Below, one piece after another: positions 7,710-16,601 of a stretch of 47,515 nucleotides of DNA. Source of the DNA: Ruminiclostridium sp. (GTDB lineage: Bacteria; Bacillota; Clostridia; Oscillospirales; Ruminococcaceae); NCBI GenBank assembly GCA_017941355.1, contig JAGAWN010000256.1:1-47515 (forward strand), given 5' to 3'. The notes beneath the pieces are model-generated. The model saw only the letters and a list, made by a program, of their open reading frames with translations. It was not told the origin of the DNA and searched no databases. Each line of letters begins with the position of its first letter. Position 1 is the first letter of the stretch. The position numbers were made by a program, and so were the translations under genes.

Positions 7710-8608
7710 CAAGATCGGTTTTTGTAGCAATAACAGGCAGACCCAACGCGGGCAAATCTTCGCTTACCAATCTGCTTGTGGGCGAAAAAATAGCAATAGT
7801 AAGCCCTAAACCCCAGACCACGCGCACACGCATTAACGGCGTGCTTACAAAAGGAGAAACACAGTTTGTGTTCATAGATACGCCGGGAATGCACAAGCCC
7901 CGCACAAAGCTTTCGGAGCAGATGGTAAAAGCGATAGACGACAGCATAGCAGATGTTGAAGTGTCTCTGCTGGTCGTTGACGCTACCAAAAAGCCGGCTG
8001 CGTACGAGGAAAAGCTCATTCAGGATTTCAAAGCAAAGAAGTGCGATGTTATACTGCTTATAAACAAGGTGGATCTGATAAAAGACAAAAGCGCGCTGCT
8101 GGGCATTATTGACACATACTCAAAGATGTATGATTTTGCGGAGATAATCCCTATAAGTGTGCTTAAACGCGACAATACGGACATTATTCTGCCTGCGGTC
8201 GAGAAATACGCGGTCGAGTCACCCCATTTCTTCGACGATGATCTCCCGACGGATCAGCCGGAAAAGGTATGGCTTTCCGAGATAATCCGTGAAAAACTGC
8301 TGAACAACCTGTTTGACGAGATACCTCACGGAATAGCCGTTCAGGTTGAATCACTGGAATATTCAAAAACAACAAAAGGCGCGGATATCGTGGATATCGG
8401 TATTGCCGTGATATGTGAAAAGCAGTCGCACAAGGGCATGATAATCGGCAAAGGCGGTTCTATGCTGAAGAAGATCGGCGCGCTTGCCCGTGAGGAAATG
8501 GAAGAATACTTCGGTATGAAGGTCAATATGAGCCTTTGGGTAAAGGTAAGAGAGGATTGGCGGAACAACGAGAACGCAATTGCCGATTTCGGATTGAAAT
8601 TCGAGTGA
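7706..8608 (+). CDS. era: GTPase Era
   Basis: A 300-residue GTPase. G1 is GRPNAGKSSL near residue 11, the switch region holds TTRTR, G3 is DTPGMH, and G4 is NKVD near residue 119. A C-terminal KH domain includes IIGKGGSMLKKIG near residue 247. Era binds the 3' end of 16S rRNA and chaperones small-subunit assembly. It overlaps dgkA by 4 bases and is 32 bases from recO. Length and domain order are standard. Confidence 0.97.
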   Translation: MTRSVFVAITGRPNAGKSSLTNLLVGEKIAIVSPKPQTTRTRINGVLTKGETQFVFIDTPGMHKPRTKLSEQMVKAIDDSIADVEVSLLVVDATKKPAAYEEKLIQDFKAKKCDVILLINKVDLIKDKSALLGIIDTYSKMYDFAEIIPISVLKRDNTDIILPAVEKYAVESPHFFDDDLPTDQPEKVWLSEIIREKLLNNLFDEIPHGIAVQVESLEYSKTTKGADIVDIGIAVICEKQSHKGMIIGKGGSMLKKIGALAREEMEEYFGMKVNMSLWVKVREDWRNNENAIADFGLKFE

Positions 8609-8640
8609 TGTTCACAAAATAAATCGAAAGGAACAGATTT

Positions 8641-9402
8641 ATGCTTGTTACCGTTGACGGCATTGTTATCGGACGCCGCTCAATAGGCGAAAACAGCTGT
8701 TATATAGATGTTCTTACCGACGAATTCGGGGTTATAGAAGCTACCGCGCACGGCGTAAAAAAGCTGACCAGCAAGAATGCCGGAGCAGTAACGCTGTTCT
8801 CGTACTCTAAATTCTGTTTTTCAAAAACCGGCGTGAAATATACTCTTAACAGCGCAGAGCCGAAATACAGCTTTCACGGCATTTCGTCCGATATCGAGTA
8901 TTTATCGCTTGCGGTCTATTTCGCTGATGTGATGAAAGATACCTCCGCTCCCGAACAGGAATCGGAGGGTTTTCTGCGGTTTATGGCTATAACCTTGTTT
9001 GAACTCGATAAGAAGAGGGTACCTATTGAGCTTATAAAGGCGGTGTTTGAGCTGCATATCTGCACGATGCTCGGATTCTCGCCGGATCTGCGTGCGTGCA
9101 GAGTCTGCGCGAGGTATGAACACGAAAAGATGTATTTCGATATCGACAACGCCTGCATCGTGTGCGGGGACTGTGCTGACGGATACGGAAAACCACTTTC
9201 CGGGCTTTTTATGCTGTCGTCAGGATTGCTTTACACAATGAGACATATTGTGTTTTCTCCTGTTGATAAGCTTTACAAGATATCGGTTTCGGACTGCGAT
9301 ATGCGTACTCTCAGTGCCTTAACAGAAAAATATCTGCTGAAACAGCTTGACAGGGGTTTCAGAAGTCTTGATTACTATTATTCCGTTCATCATAATTATT
9401 AA
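8641..9402 (+). CDS. recO: DNA repair protein RecO
   Basis: A 253-residue protein with an N-terminal OB fold (VDGIVIGRRSIGENSCYIDVLTDEFG, then TAHGVKK) and a central helical domain carrying a Cys cluster, CRVC near residue 152 and CIVCGDC near residue 172. This is the zinc-binding form of RecO. It promotes loading of RecA and annealing of ssDNA in the RecFOR pathway. SD is GAAAGGA. It is the usual downstream partner of era in Firmicutes. Confidence 0.93.
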   Translation: MLVTVDGIVIGRRSIGENSCYIDVLTDEFGVIEATAHGVKKLTSKNAGAVTLFSYSKFCFSKTGVKYTLNSAEPKYSFHGISSDIEYLSLAVYFADVMKDTSAPEQESEGFLRFMAITLFELDKKRVPIELIKAVFELHICTMLGFSPDLRACRVCARYEHEKMYFDIDNACIVCGDCADGYGKPLSGLFMLSSGLLYTMRHIVFSPVDKLYKISVSDCDMRTLSALTEKYLLKQLDRGFRSLDYYYSVHHNY

Positions 9403-9452
9403 CTGTTCATAAAATAAATCGTTATGTTCGCATTTTTGAAAGGTAAAATGAA

Positions 9453-11831
9453 ATGAATTTAAAATACAGAAAGCTTGAACTTGACAAAATACTTGAAATG
9501 CTCCGGAACGAAGCCTGGAGCGACATGGCGAAGGAGAAGCTTGAAAAGCTTGAACCATCGTTCGACATTGATACAGTCCGGAAAGAACTGAAAAAATGCG
9601 ATGACGCGTTTGTTTTTGCCGGCAAATTCGGAACACCGCGTTTTTATAACATAAAGGACGTTTCTTCCAGCGCGAAACGTGCTTCACAGGGTGCTGTTCT
9701 TTCTCTGCGGGAATTGCTCGATATCGGTCTTGTACTCAGGGAAACAGACGGACTTGTACAGTGGTACGATCAGTGCGGCGGTTCCGAAAACAGCCTTAAC
9801 GAGTACTTCGCAATGCTCAGCTGCAACAAGACGCTCGAAAGCACGATCACAAACTCCATAATATCCGAGAATGAACTGTCTGACGGCGCGAGCGCTGAAC
9901 TTGCGCGGATACGCAAAGCAATAATCAGACAGGGTATGCGGATAAAGGAACAGCTTGACAGTCTCATAAAGAGCAAGACGACCCAGAAATACTTGCAGGA
10001 AGCTCTTGTTACACAGCGTGACGGGCGATATGTCGTACCCGTGAAATCCGAGTATCGTTCACAGGTCAGCGGTCTTGTGCATGATACATCTTCTACCGGC
10101 TCAACACTGTTCATAGAGCCTATGAGCGTTGTTGACGCAAACAACGAGATCCGTATCCTCAAAAGTGAAGAGCAGGCGGAGATCGAACGCATCATCACCG
10201 CAATGTCGGAACAGGTCGGAATGTTCTCGAAACAGCTGAATGTGAACATAAGCAGCCTTGTTAAGCTGGAGGAATACTTTGCAAAGTCTAACCTTGCAGC
10301 CAGAATGAACGCGGTAACTCCGGAGATCACCGAGGAACCGGTATTGAAACTCAACAAAGCGCGTCACCCGCTTATCCCGAAAGAGAATGTAGTTCCAACT
10401 ACCATTGAAGTCGGTGAAACATACACAAGCCTTATAATAACCGGTCCGAATACCGGCGGAAAAACAGTCTCTCTGAAAACCGCGGGACTGCTGACGCTTA
10501 TGACCATGTGCGGAATGATGATACCGGCAGGTGACAGAAGCGTTGTGGGAATTTTCTCAAAAATACTTGTTGATATCGGTGACGAGCAGAGCATCGAGCA
10601 GAGCCTTTCCACTTTCTCCTCGCACATGACAAATATAGGGCGCATCATAAAAGCCGCTAACGATCACTCACTCGTCATTCTCGACGAGCTTGGTTCCGGT
10701 ACTGACCCGATAGAGGGCGCGGCTCTCGCTGTTGCGATCCTCGATCATCTTCGCCGTAAGAACAGCCGTGTTATGGCGACAACTCACTATCAGGAAGTAA
10801 AGCTGTATGCCGTTGAACAGGACGGAGTTGAGAATGCAAGCTGTGAATTTGATGTCAACACGCTTCGTCCGACATATAAGCTGATAATCGGAGTTCCGGG
10901 AAAGTCAAACGCTTTTGCTATAGCCCGGAGGCTCGGTATCAACGACGAGATCATAGACGAGGCAAGTTCGCTGGTCACAAATGAAAACAAGCGTTTCGAG
11001 AATGTTATCGAAAGTCTCGAAAAGACGCAGTATGAGCTTGACCGACTCCGCGAGGAAGCCGAAAAAGATGCCCGTGACGCAAAAGAAAACTCGGAACGTA
11101 TCGAAAAGGAACGCGAAGAGCTTGAAAAACAGAAAGAATATGAGCTTGAAAAGGCTCGCACAAAAGCACTGAGCATTGTCGAGCAGACCCGCTTCGGCGC
11201 GGACAGGCTTATGAACGAGTTGGAGGAGATGAAGAAAGAGAAAGATAAGAAAGACTTCTCTGAACGCGTCAAGGCTTCTCAGTCAAAGGTGAACAACACG
11301 CTCGACAGCCTTTACGACAAGGCTAATCCCGTTATTCAGAAGAAAAAGTCCAAATATGTGCTTCCGCGGGAACTGAGGATAGGCGATACGGTACGGCTCA
11401 TGGACGTCGGCAGCAAAGGAACCGTCATTTCGCTGCCGGACGCGGGAGGGAACTGCACCGTTCAGACAGGTATGATAAAGACCCGCACTAAACTCGATAA
11501 CCTTGAACTTATCACCGAAGCGCCGGCTGCACAGAAAAAGAAGACCGGCGGTGTCCGCAAGTCTCTCCAGTCGAATATGAACCGCAAAAGCAGTATGGAA
11601 CTTGATATCCGCGGAATGATGACCGACGAGGGCATCATGGAAGTTGACAGATTCATCGACAACTGCCTTATCGCCGGTATCGAAACTGTGACGATCATAC
11701 ACGGAAAGGGAACAGGTGCGCTTCGCGCGGCGGTCCACCAGTTCCTGAAACAGCACAAGAACGTCAAAAGCTACCGTCTCGGCGAATACGGCGAAGGAGA
11801 AGCCGGCGTTACCGTCGCGGTCCTTAAATAA
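9453..11831 (+). CDS. mutS2: MutS2 (ribosome quality control ATPase/endonuclease)
   Basis: A 792-residue MutS2. Walker A GPNTGGKTVSLKT lies near residue 331 and Walker B with the dimer signature near residues 405-425 (VILDELGSGTDP). A long charged coiled coil covers about 510-620, and a C-terminal Smr domain starts with LDIRGMMTDEG near residue 717 and HGKGTGAL near 750. MutS2 of Firmicutes senses collided ribosomes and splits them; older work links it to suppression of recombination. The LDxRG form of the Smr motif is the variant associated with ribosome splitting more than with RNA cleavage (my recollection). SD is GAAAGG. A strong terminator follows the stop. Confidence 0.95.
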   Translation: MNLKYRKLELDKILEMLRNEAWSDMAKEKLEKLEPSFDIDTVRKELKKCDDAFVFAGKFGTPRFYNIKDVSSSAKRASQGAVLSLRELLDIGLVLRETDGLVQWYDQCGGSENSLNEYFAMLSCNKTLESTITNSIISENELSDGASAELARIRKAIIRQGMRIKEQLDSLIKSKTTQKYLQEALVTQRDGRYVVPVKSEYRSQVSGLVHDTSSTGSTLFIEPMSVVDANNEIRILKSEEQAEIERIITAMSEQVGMFSKQLNVNISSLVKLEEYFAKSNLAARMNAVTPEITEEPVLKLNKARHPLIPKENVVPTTIEVGETYTSLIITGPNTGGKTVSLKTAGLLTLMTMCGMMIPAGDRSVVGIFSKILVDIGDEQSIEQSLSTFSSHMTNIGRIIKAANDHSLVILDELGSGTDPIEGAALAVAILDHLRRKNSRVMATTHYQEVKLYAVEQDGVENASCEFDVNTLRPTYKLIIGVPGKSNAFAIARRLGINDEIIDEASSLVTNENKRFENVIESLEKTQYELDRLREEAEKDARDAKENSERIEKEREELEKQKEYELEKARTKALSIVEQTRFGADRLMNELEEMKKEKDKKDFSERVKASQSKVNNTLDSLYDKANPVIQKKKSKYVLPRELRIGDTVRLMDVGSKGTVISLPDAGGNCTVQTGMIKTRTKLDNLELITEAPAAQKKKTGGVRKSLQSNMNRKSSMELDIRGMMTDEGIMEVDRFIDNCLIAGIETVTIIHGKGTGALRAAVHQFLKQHKNVKSYRLGEYGEGEAGVTVAVLK

Positions 11832-11839
11832 CAACAAAA

Positions 11840-11866
11840 CCCCCGGAGAATATCCGGGGGTCAGTT
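11840..11866 (+). terminator. terminator after mutS2
   Basis: CCCCCGGA (11840-11847) pairs with TCCGGGGG (11853-11860) around GAATA. It is also placed to serve the converging small Cys-rich gene, with an A-rich stretch upstream acting as the U-tract in that direction. Confidence 0.85.
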
Positions 11867-11874
11867 TATGTACG

Positions 11875-12093
11875 TCAGAACGCTATCTTGTTTACGTCGG
11901 AATTAGCAAGAAGAACTTCTTTCTTCGGTATGCGCATAAGCGGGTTGTAGCTGAACTTTTTGCACGCATCGTACGCCTTGACATCTCCGAACTTGGAACA
12001 TGAGAATTTCTCGCCGTTTTCGTCGGGAGTGCAGAGCAGACAATACTTGCACGCGGGCTTGATGTTGTTGCCAAACAGCTTTTTCTTTGCCAT
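11875..12093 (-). CDS. small Cys-rich conserved protein, probably zinc-binding
   Basis: A 72-residue protein with CKYCLLC near residue 15, a third Cys in the FSCSKFG stretch and a fourth in DACKKFSYNP. Spacing suggests a small zinc ribbon. Lys/Arg-rich ends could contact nucleic acid. Very similar short proteins occur across Clostridia, to my knowledge without assigned function. SD AAGGAGG lies 9 bases before the ATG, and a TATAAT -10 box on the minus strand (12131-12136) is 37 bases upstream. Its terminator is shared with mutS2. Confidence 0.75.
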   Translation of the reverse strand: MAKKKLFGNNIKPACKYCLLCTPDENGEKFSCSKFGDVKAYDACKKFSYNPLMRIPKKEVLLANSDVNKIAF

Positions 12094-12156
12094 TCTGAAA
12101 ACCTCCTTGATCCCTGTTTCTTTCCGTTACATTATAGCACATTTATTATAAAAAAG

Positions 12157-13203
12157 CTATACTTTTTTGAGAATTTTGTCGGATTTGTGAAAAATAATTA
12201 TGCACATTGCTATAAGTATCAGCACAATAACCTTGTTTGCGCTGAAAGTATAGGTATATTCCGATGACAGAGTCGATACGGAGACCGAAATATCGAAGAA
12301 TTGCAATAATATCCACGATATAAGCGCGCTGAGCGCAGCACAGGGAATACGGGCTATAATGAACCGCTTAACAGGGAATGCCCCCTTTACGACTGCCGTG
12401 CATTGCAACAGTACGCAGATGCCGCCGGCGGAAGCTATAGCAGAGACTATGGGTATAAGGTTTACCGACGGTTCCCGCAGTTTCAGCAGATTGCTGATCT
12501 CAAGAGCGCCCGCAAACAGGGGAGGAAACGTTATGCCGAACAGAGCGGCAAATGCACCGAGACAGGCGATAAGCGTGTTGAATGCTACTATAACGGTGCA
12601 TACCGTGAACAATGCGCGTGAAGCGGAATTCACCGCGTCAACGATCCCGCCGTTTACCGATGTCCCCACCTGTCCGGCTTTCAGTTTGCAAGAGCGGGAT
12701 ACTGCGGCTGACGTAATGATACAGGCAAGAACATTTGATATGTATATGACCGCTCCGGCTCCGGTGCTGCCGAAAACCCCATTCCCAAGCATTATCAGCG
12801 CGAATGTCGGTGAGATGCAGTAACAGAACATTGAAGAGTCCCGGCAGCAGTTCACAGCTTCGGGAGAATTTTTATTTTCCGCAATTATTTCTTTCAACAG
12901 CTTCACTCCGATAGGATAGCCGCCGAAAAGACTCAGCAAAAATACCGAAAGAATACGATCGTCGGCTTTGACGATCTTTCGCGCAAGCCACAGAACGGGA
13001 CGGAATATGACCCTGTAAACCCCGGAGGAAAGTATGTATGTGGTTATTGCCATGAACGCGAACATTGACGGTATTATAGTACCCAGACATACATCTATAC
13101 TGTTTACAGCAGATGCTGCGGCTTCATTCGGAAAGAATAGGGCAAGCGCACCGGCGGTAACGGCTGCCGCGGATCTCAGAATTGTTACAGATCTAACTTT
13201 CAC
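12157..13203 (-). CDS. ylbJ: YlbJ-like sporulation integral membrane protein
   Basis: A 348-residue membrane protein with about eight hydrophobic helices. The motif LFGGYPIGVKLL near residue 95 is characteristic of YlbJ, a gated-pore (nucleoside-recognition 'Gate' domain) protein needed for spore cortex formation in Bacillus. The start is GTG at 13203, preceded by AAAAGGAAG; no in-frame ATG is better placed. It diverges from yqfC-yqfD across a 103-base spacer, which groups three sporulation genes. In Bacillus these genes belong to the sigma-E regulon; I see only weak candidate boxes in the spacer. Confidence 0.82.
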   Translation of the reverse strand: MKVRSVTILRSAAAVTAGALALFFPNEAAASAVNSIDVCLGTIIPSMFAFMAITTYILSSGVYRVIFRPVLWLARKIVKADDRILSVFLLSLFGGYPIGVKLLKEIIAENKNSPEAVNCCRDSSMFCYCISPTFALIMLGNGVFGSTGAGAVIYISNVLACIITSAAVSRSCKLKAGQVGTSVNGGIVDAVNSASRALFTVCTVIVAFNTLIACLGAFAALFGITFPPLFAGALEISNLLKLREPSVNLIPIVSAIASAGGICVLLQCTAVVKGAFPVKRFIIARIPCAALSALISWILLQFFDISVSVSTLSSEYTYTFSANKVIVLILIAMCIIIFHKSDKILKKV

Positions 13204-13306
13204 TTTTCTTCCTTTTCATTTCGTAAAACTAAAATTATCCCGCAATTATAATGTTCATTCATTTATCACGGACTTATAACATATATATTAACGGGACGGT
13301 GATAAA

Positions 13307-13579
13307 ATGAATATATACAGGATATCGGAAAAATACGAAAATCTGAAAGACTCTGCCGTTCGTCATTCGCTGATCCAGATAAACGACAGCGGTAAAATGA
13401 CTGTCGAAGACTGCAAACAGGTTTTGCTGTTCGATGAGAACACGATAAGGCTGAAGATCGCCGGGAGCATTGTGACAATAAACGGTCTTGATCTGAAAAT
13501 GCGGAACTACAGCGACAGGGGAGTAATAATAACCGGCTCGCTCCATTCGATAGGTTTTGAGGACAACGGAAAGGAATGA
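13307..13579 (+). CDS. yqfC: YabP/YqfC family sporulation protein
   Basis: A 90-residue protein. The core, with segments VEDCKQVLLFDENTIRLKI and GSIVTINGLDLKMRNYSDRG, matches the YabP/YqfC family. YqfC is expressed in the mother cell and is needed for efficient spore formation; the mechanism is unknown. SD is GGGACGGTGA. The following yqfD start is 4 bases after the stop, as in other spore formers. Confidence 0.88.
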   Translation: MNIYRISEKYENLKDSAVRHSLIQINDSGKMTVEDCKQVLLFDENTIRLKIAGSIVTINGLDLKMRNYSDRGVIITGSLHSIGFEDNGKE

Positions 13580-13583
13580 CAAA

Positions 13584-14741
13584 ATGAGATTACCGGGAAA
13601 AGTAACATTCGCCATGATCGGCGCATACTGCGAGGAATTCATAGGCGAGCTTATGAAAAGGAACATTCTGCTCGACAATATACACAGCGAGAGCGGGATC
13701 GTTTATGCAGACATAAACGCGGCGCATTATCCGGCAGCTGCGCGTATCTCCCGCAGATTCGGAGTTCGCATACGGGTAGAGAGCCGGAAAGGTCTGTATT
13801 TCAGGATCCGTCCTTTCAGAAAACGTCCGGGACTGATCATAGGAACTCTGTTTTCTGTGGCAGCCGTGCTGACTCTGCGTATGTTCGTGTGGCATATCGA
13901 CATACACGGCAACAGTCAGCTGAGCGATGACTATATGCTGGGACTTCTTGAACAGTACGGTTTTACTGCGGGGGTGTTTGCAAACAATACAGACGCACTG
14001 GACGCAGAGCGGAGAATAATGCTTTCATCGGACATTATCAAATGGATAAACATCGAGGTCAATGGCAGCCGTGCAGACGTTTATATGAGCGAAAAAAGCA
14101 GTGATGACCGCGCCGTGCCGGACATGAAAACTCCCTGTAATATAGTTGCCGCGCGCTCCGGGATAATTACCGATACCAATGTTTCCTCCGGAAAGCTTAT
14201 GTATGAGAAAGGAAGCGGAGTTGCGGAGGGAAGCGTGATCGTCAGCGGATTTGTAAGCTCCGGCGACGCTCTGATAACCGTTCACTCCGACGCTGAGATA
14301 ATCGCTGAATTTACCGAGACACCGGAGTTTTCCATGAATTACACGACTGTGGAGAAAGTTCCCACCGACAGCACGTTCACACACCGGCAGCTTATGCTGC
14401 TCGGAATTGTCATACCGCTCGACGGCAATGATTCCGACACGGAAAACACGATATGCACCGAGTCGTCGGAGAAGCTGAGACTGTTCGGATTTGAACTTCC
14501 CGCAGCGATCAAGACCGAGAATTACCGCAGATACGGAGAGACGACTGTTACCCGCAGTGCGGACGATGTGCGCCGGCTGCTTGAACAGCAGCTTGAACTT
14601 TACATACAGAACTTTCTCGGTGATTACGAGGTGCTTGATGTCAGCAAAAGCTTCTCTGAAACGAATGATGGTCTTGTGCTGAATGCGCGTATAAAGCTGA
14701 AAGGCGATATCGGGGTAAAAAAACCGATCTATGAGCATTGA
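13584..14741 (+). CDS. yqfD: sporulation protein YqfD
   Basis: A 385-residue protein. The N-terminal soluble part, a single TM segment near residues 88-105 (PGLIIGTLFSVAAVLTL) and a long extracytoplasmic part with repeated short beta segments follow the YqfD layout. YqfD is a mother-cell sporulation protein whose mutants are blocked in spore development. The ATG at 13584 is chosen because AAAGGA lies 7 bases upstream and the reading frame before it is not conserved-looking. It is co-transcribed with yqfC. The -35 box of the next gene's promoter overlaps its stop codon. Confidence 0.85.
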   Translation: MRLPGKVTFAMIGAYCEEFIGELMKRNILLDNIHSESGIVYADINAAHYPAAARISRRFGVRIRVESRKGLYFRIRPFRKRPGLIIGTLFSVAAVLTLRMFVWHIDIHGNSQLSDDYMLGLLEQYGFTAGVFANNTDALDAERRIMLSSDIIKWINIEVNGSRADVYMSEKSSDDRAVPDMKTPCNIVAARSGIITDTNVSSGKLMYEKGSGVAEGSVIVSGFVSSGDALITVHSDAEIIAEFTETPEFSMNYTTVEKVPTDSTFTHRQLMLLGIVIPLDGNDSDTENTICTESSEKLRLFGFELPAAIKTENYRRYGETTVTRSADDVRRLLEQQLELYIQNFLGDYEVLDVSKSFSETNDGLVLNARIKLKGDIGVKKPIYEH

Positions 14742-14766
14742 CAAAACAGCTTCGGAATGATATACT
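14738..14766 (+). promoter_or_regulatory. promoter for the alpha/beta hydrolase gene
   Basis: TTGACA (14738-14743) overlaps the yqfD stop, and TATACT (14761-14766) follows at 17 bases. Confidence 0.75.
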
Positions 14767-14801
14767 GTTATTAGATTCTCAGCGGAAAGAAGTGTTTGGC
14801 A

Positions 14802-15692
14802 ATGAAGAAAATTATTGCGGGAATAATTGCGCTGCTGTCCGTTTGCACAGGCGCGGCGGTTTACCTTGAACGCAAATATCTGCGGACAGACCGGCAGAAG
14901 TTCAGCAGCGGCGTTACGGAGGAGAACATAAACTGGATTAATTCCACACCGCACAAGGACGAATATATGATAACCCGCGACGGTTACTGTATGCACGGTC
15001 TTGTGTTCGATAACAACTCCGATAACTGGATAGTCGCTGTCCACGGGTATGATTCCGAATCGCGCGGAATGGTGAGATACGCCAAGAAGTTCCTCGAAGC
15101 GGGATACAGCGTGTTTATGCCCGACCTTCGCGGAATGGGAAACAGCGATGACAATTCAACAACAATGGGTCACCTCGAAAAGCTCGATATCATCGACTGG
15201 ATAAGAAAGCTGAACGCTGAATATGAGCCGAAGAACATAGTTCTTTTCGGCGTTTCTATGGGTGCCGCGACCGTAATGCTCGCCTCGGGGGAGAATCTTC
15301 CGGAGAATGTGCGTGCAACAATCGAGGACTGCGGTTATTCCTCCGTGCGTGAGGAGTTTGAATACAATATGCTGCATCTCATTCATTTACCGCCGTATCC
15401 GGTACTTTGGATATGCGATGTGATAACGAGACTGAACAAGGGCTGGAGCTTTCTGAATGACGCCGACTGCATTAAGGCAGTAAAGCGTTCGCGTATCCCG
15501 ATCTGCTTTATTCACGGCGCGAACGATACCTTTGTACCGTTCGCAATGCAGGAGAAGCTTTACAGCGCGTGCAGGCACAAGGATAAGGAGATACTCGTCA
15601 TTGACGGCGCGGAGCATACGGAAGCCTGCGTAAAAGAACCCGAACTGTACTGGAACACGGTATTCAGCTTTATAGAAAAGCATATTATATAG
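14802..15692 (+). CDS. alpha/beta hydrolase, membrane-anchored
   Basis: A ~296-residue alpha/beta-hydrolase. The N-terminal KKIIAGIIALLSVCTGAAVY is a membrane anchor or uncleaved signal. The nucleophile elbow is GVSMGA near residue 150, the acid is in GANDTFVP and the His in GAEHTEA. WIVAVHGYDSESRGM near residue 70 is the oxyanion region. Related clostridial proteins are annotated as serine aminopeptidase S33/BEM46-like hydrolases; the substrate is unknown. The ATG at 14802 is 15 bases past GGAAAG, and a TTG at 14796 has better SD spacing, so the start is uncertain by two codons. It has its own promoter and a downstream terminator. Confidence 0.85.
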   Translation: MKKIIAGIIALLSVCTGAAVYLERKYLRTDRQKFSSGVTEENINWINSTPHKDEYMITRDGYCMHGLVFDNNSDNWIVAVHGYDSESRGMVRYAKKFLEAGYSVFMPDLRGMGNSDDNSTTMGHLEKLDIIDWIRKLNAEYEPKNIVLFGVSMGAATVMLASGENLPENVRATIEDCGYSSVREEFEYNMLHLIHLPPYPVLWICDVITRLNKGWSFLNDADCIKAVKRSRIPICFIHGANDTFVPFAMQEKLYSACRHKDKEILVIDGAEHTEACVKEPELYWNTVFSFIEKHII

Positions 15693-15833
15693 TGCAAAAA
15701 CGAATACATTGATATTTTTAATGCAGCAATTAAATAGTTTGACCCTTTGTTCTCTAACCTCCGACGGCGAGAAAACGTAATGTGCCAAGTTTTATGAGCC
15801 AATTATTATATTGCCGAAGTAATAAAGCTTTCT

Positions 15834-15865
15834 GACACAGATGTTACGGCATCTGTGTCTTTTTA
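15834..15865 (+). terminator. terminator after the hydrolase gene
   Basis: GACACAGATG (15834-15843) pairs perfectly with CATCTGTGTC (15850-15859), followed by TTTTT. The 140 bases between the hydrolase stop and this hairpin contain nothing I recognise. Confidence 0.9.
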
Positions 15866-15897
15866 TCGTGTTTTTTTCATACATTTTCAAAAATTTA

Positions 15898-15926
15898 TTG
15901 ACATTTTTAACAAAATGCACTATAAT
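15898..15926 (+). promoter_or_regulatory. consensus promoter for the GHKL-like/pfk/GH2 unit
   Basis: TTGACA (15898-15903), a 17-base spacer, then TATAAT (15921-15926). Confidence 0.85.
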
Positions 15927-15971
15927 ATTATAGTATGGAATTGTCATAACTACACTGAAAGGAAACATATT

Positions 15972-16580
15972 ATGAAAACTGACATCTATAAATTCCGCAA
16001 AGACGAACATGAACTCGGCAACTGCCTTGACGCAGCAAGACGCGTTGCCGCATATAACGGGCTGGACAAGAAGAGCACGCTGAGACTGGAACTGCTTACA
16101 GAGGAGCTTGTCGGTATGCTTCCGAACCTGCTGAAATACGGTGACGGCGAATTCTGGATCGAAAACAAAGGGGACTGCTACGAGATACACTCGGTAGTTG
16201 ACGCAGACAGTCTGCTTTCAAGCGACAAGAGAGAGAAGATCCTGGACGTTTCAAGTTCGGGCAAGAATTCCGCGTCTGTGGGAATTATGAACAAGATCCG
16301 CATTGCGGCTGAGATAATGCTTGCAAATTACGCACTCACGGCATCTGTTACAACTTCCGCCTATCCGGACTCGCCCTATTCGTTCTATGACGTGGGCTGC
16401 TATGCGGACCCGACAGGGTATTCAAACGCGTGGTCACTTTCCAACTACCGTTCGGGAACAAAGGAAGAAACAAAAGAATGGGACGAACTTGAAAAATCCA
16501 TTATCGCCAAGCTTGCTGACGATGTTATTGTAGGTATTATAGGCGAAAAGGTCGAGATCGTAATAAAGAAGAAATTCTGA
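15972..16580 (+). CDS. GHKL-like ATP-binding protein (putative)
   Basis: A 202-residue cytoplasmic protein. LRLELLTEELVGMLPNLLK near residue 38 resembles the N-box helix of histidine-kinase-like ATPases (E-E-x-x-x-x in place of the usual E-x-x-x-N), and DGEFWIENKGDCYEIH looks like the following strand pair. The later SSSGKNSASVGIMNKIR segment could be a degraded ATP lid. Similar proteins occur in gut Clostridia, often called ATP-binding proteins; anti-sigma-factor-type kinases are the nearest known type. Function is not established. The ATG follows AAAGGAAAC and a consensus promoter 45 bases upstream. pfkA begins 21 bases after the stop. Confidence 0.6.
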   Translation: MKTDIYKFRKDEHELGNCLDAARRVAAYNGLDKKSTLRLELLTEELVGMLPNLLKYGDGEFWIENKGDCYEIHSVVDADSLLSSDKREKILDVSSSGKNSASVGIMNKIRIAAEIMLANYALTASVTTSAYPDSPYSFYDVGCYADPTGYSNAWSLSNYRSGTKEETKEWDELEKSIIAKLADDVIVGIIGEKVEIVIKKKF

Positions 16581-16601
16581 TGTATAAACGGGAGGTCAAA
16601 A

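Noticed and set aside
13204-13306. Sigma-E promoter between the ylbJ-like and yqfC genes
   Set aside because: CATATATT near 13280 loosely resembles a -10 but the -35 region does not match at the right spacing; expected from biology, not supported by the bases.
14025-15044. A 339-codon open frame on the minus strand
   Set aside because: It crosses the yqfD end, a consensus plus-strand promoter and the hydrolase start; no motif or SD supports it.
15693-15833. Possible short gene or RNA after the hydrolase
   Set aside because: Only short frames without SD and no strong helices before the terminator; nothing supportable.
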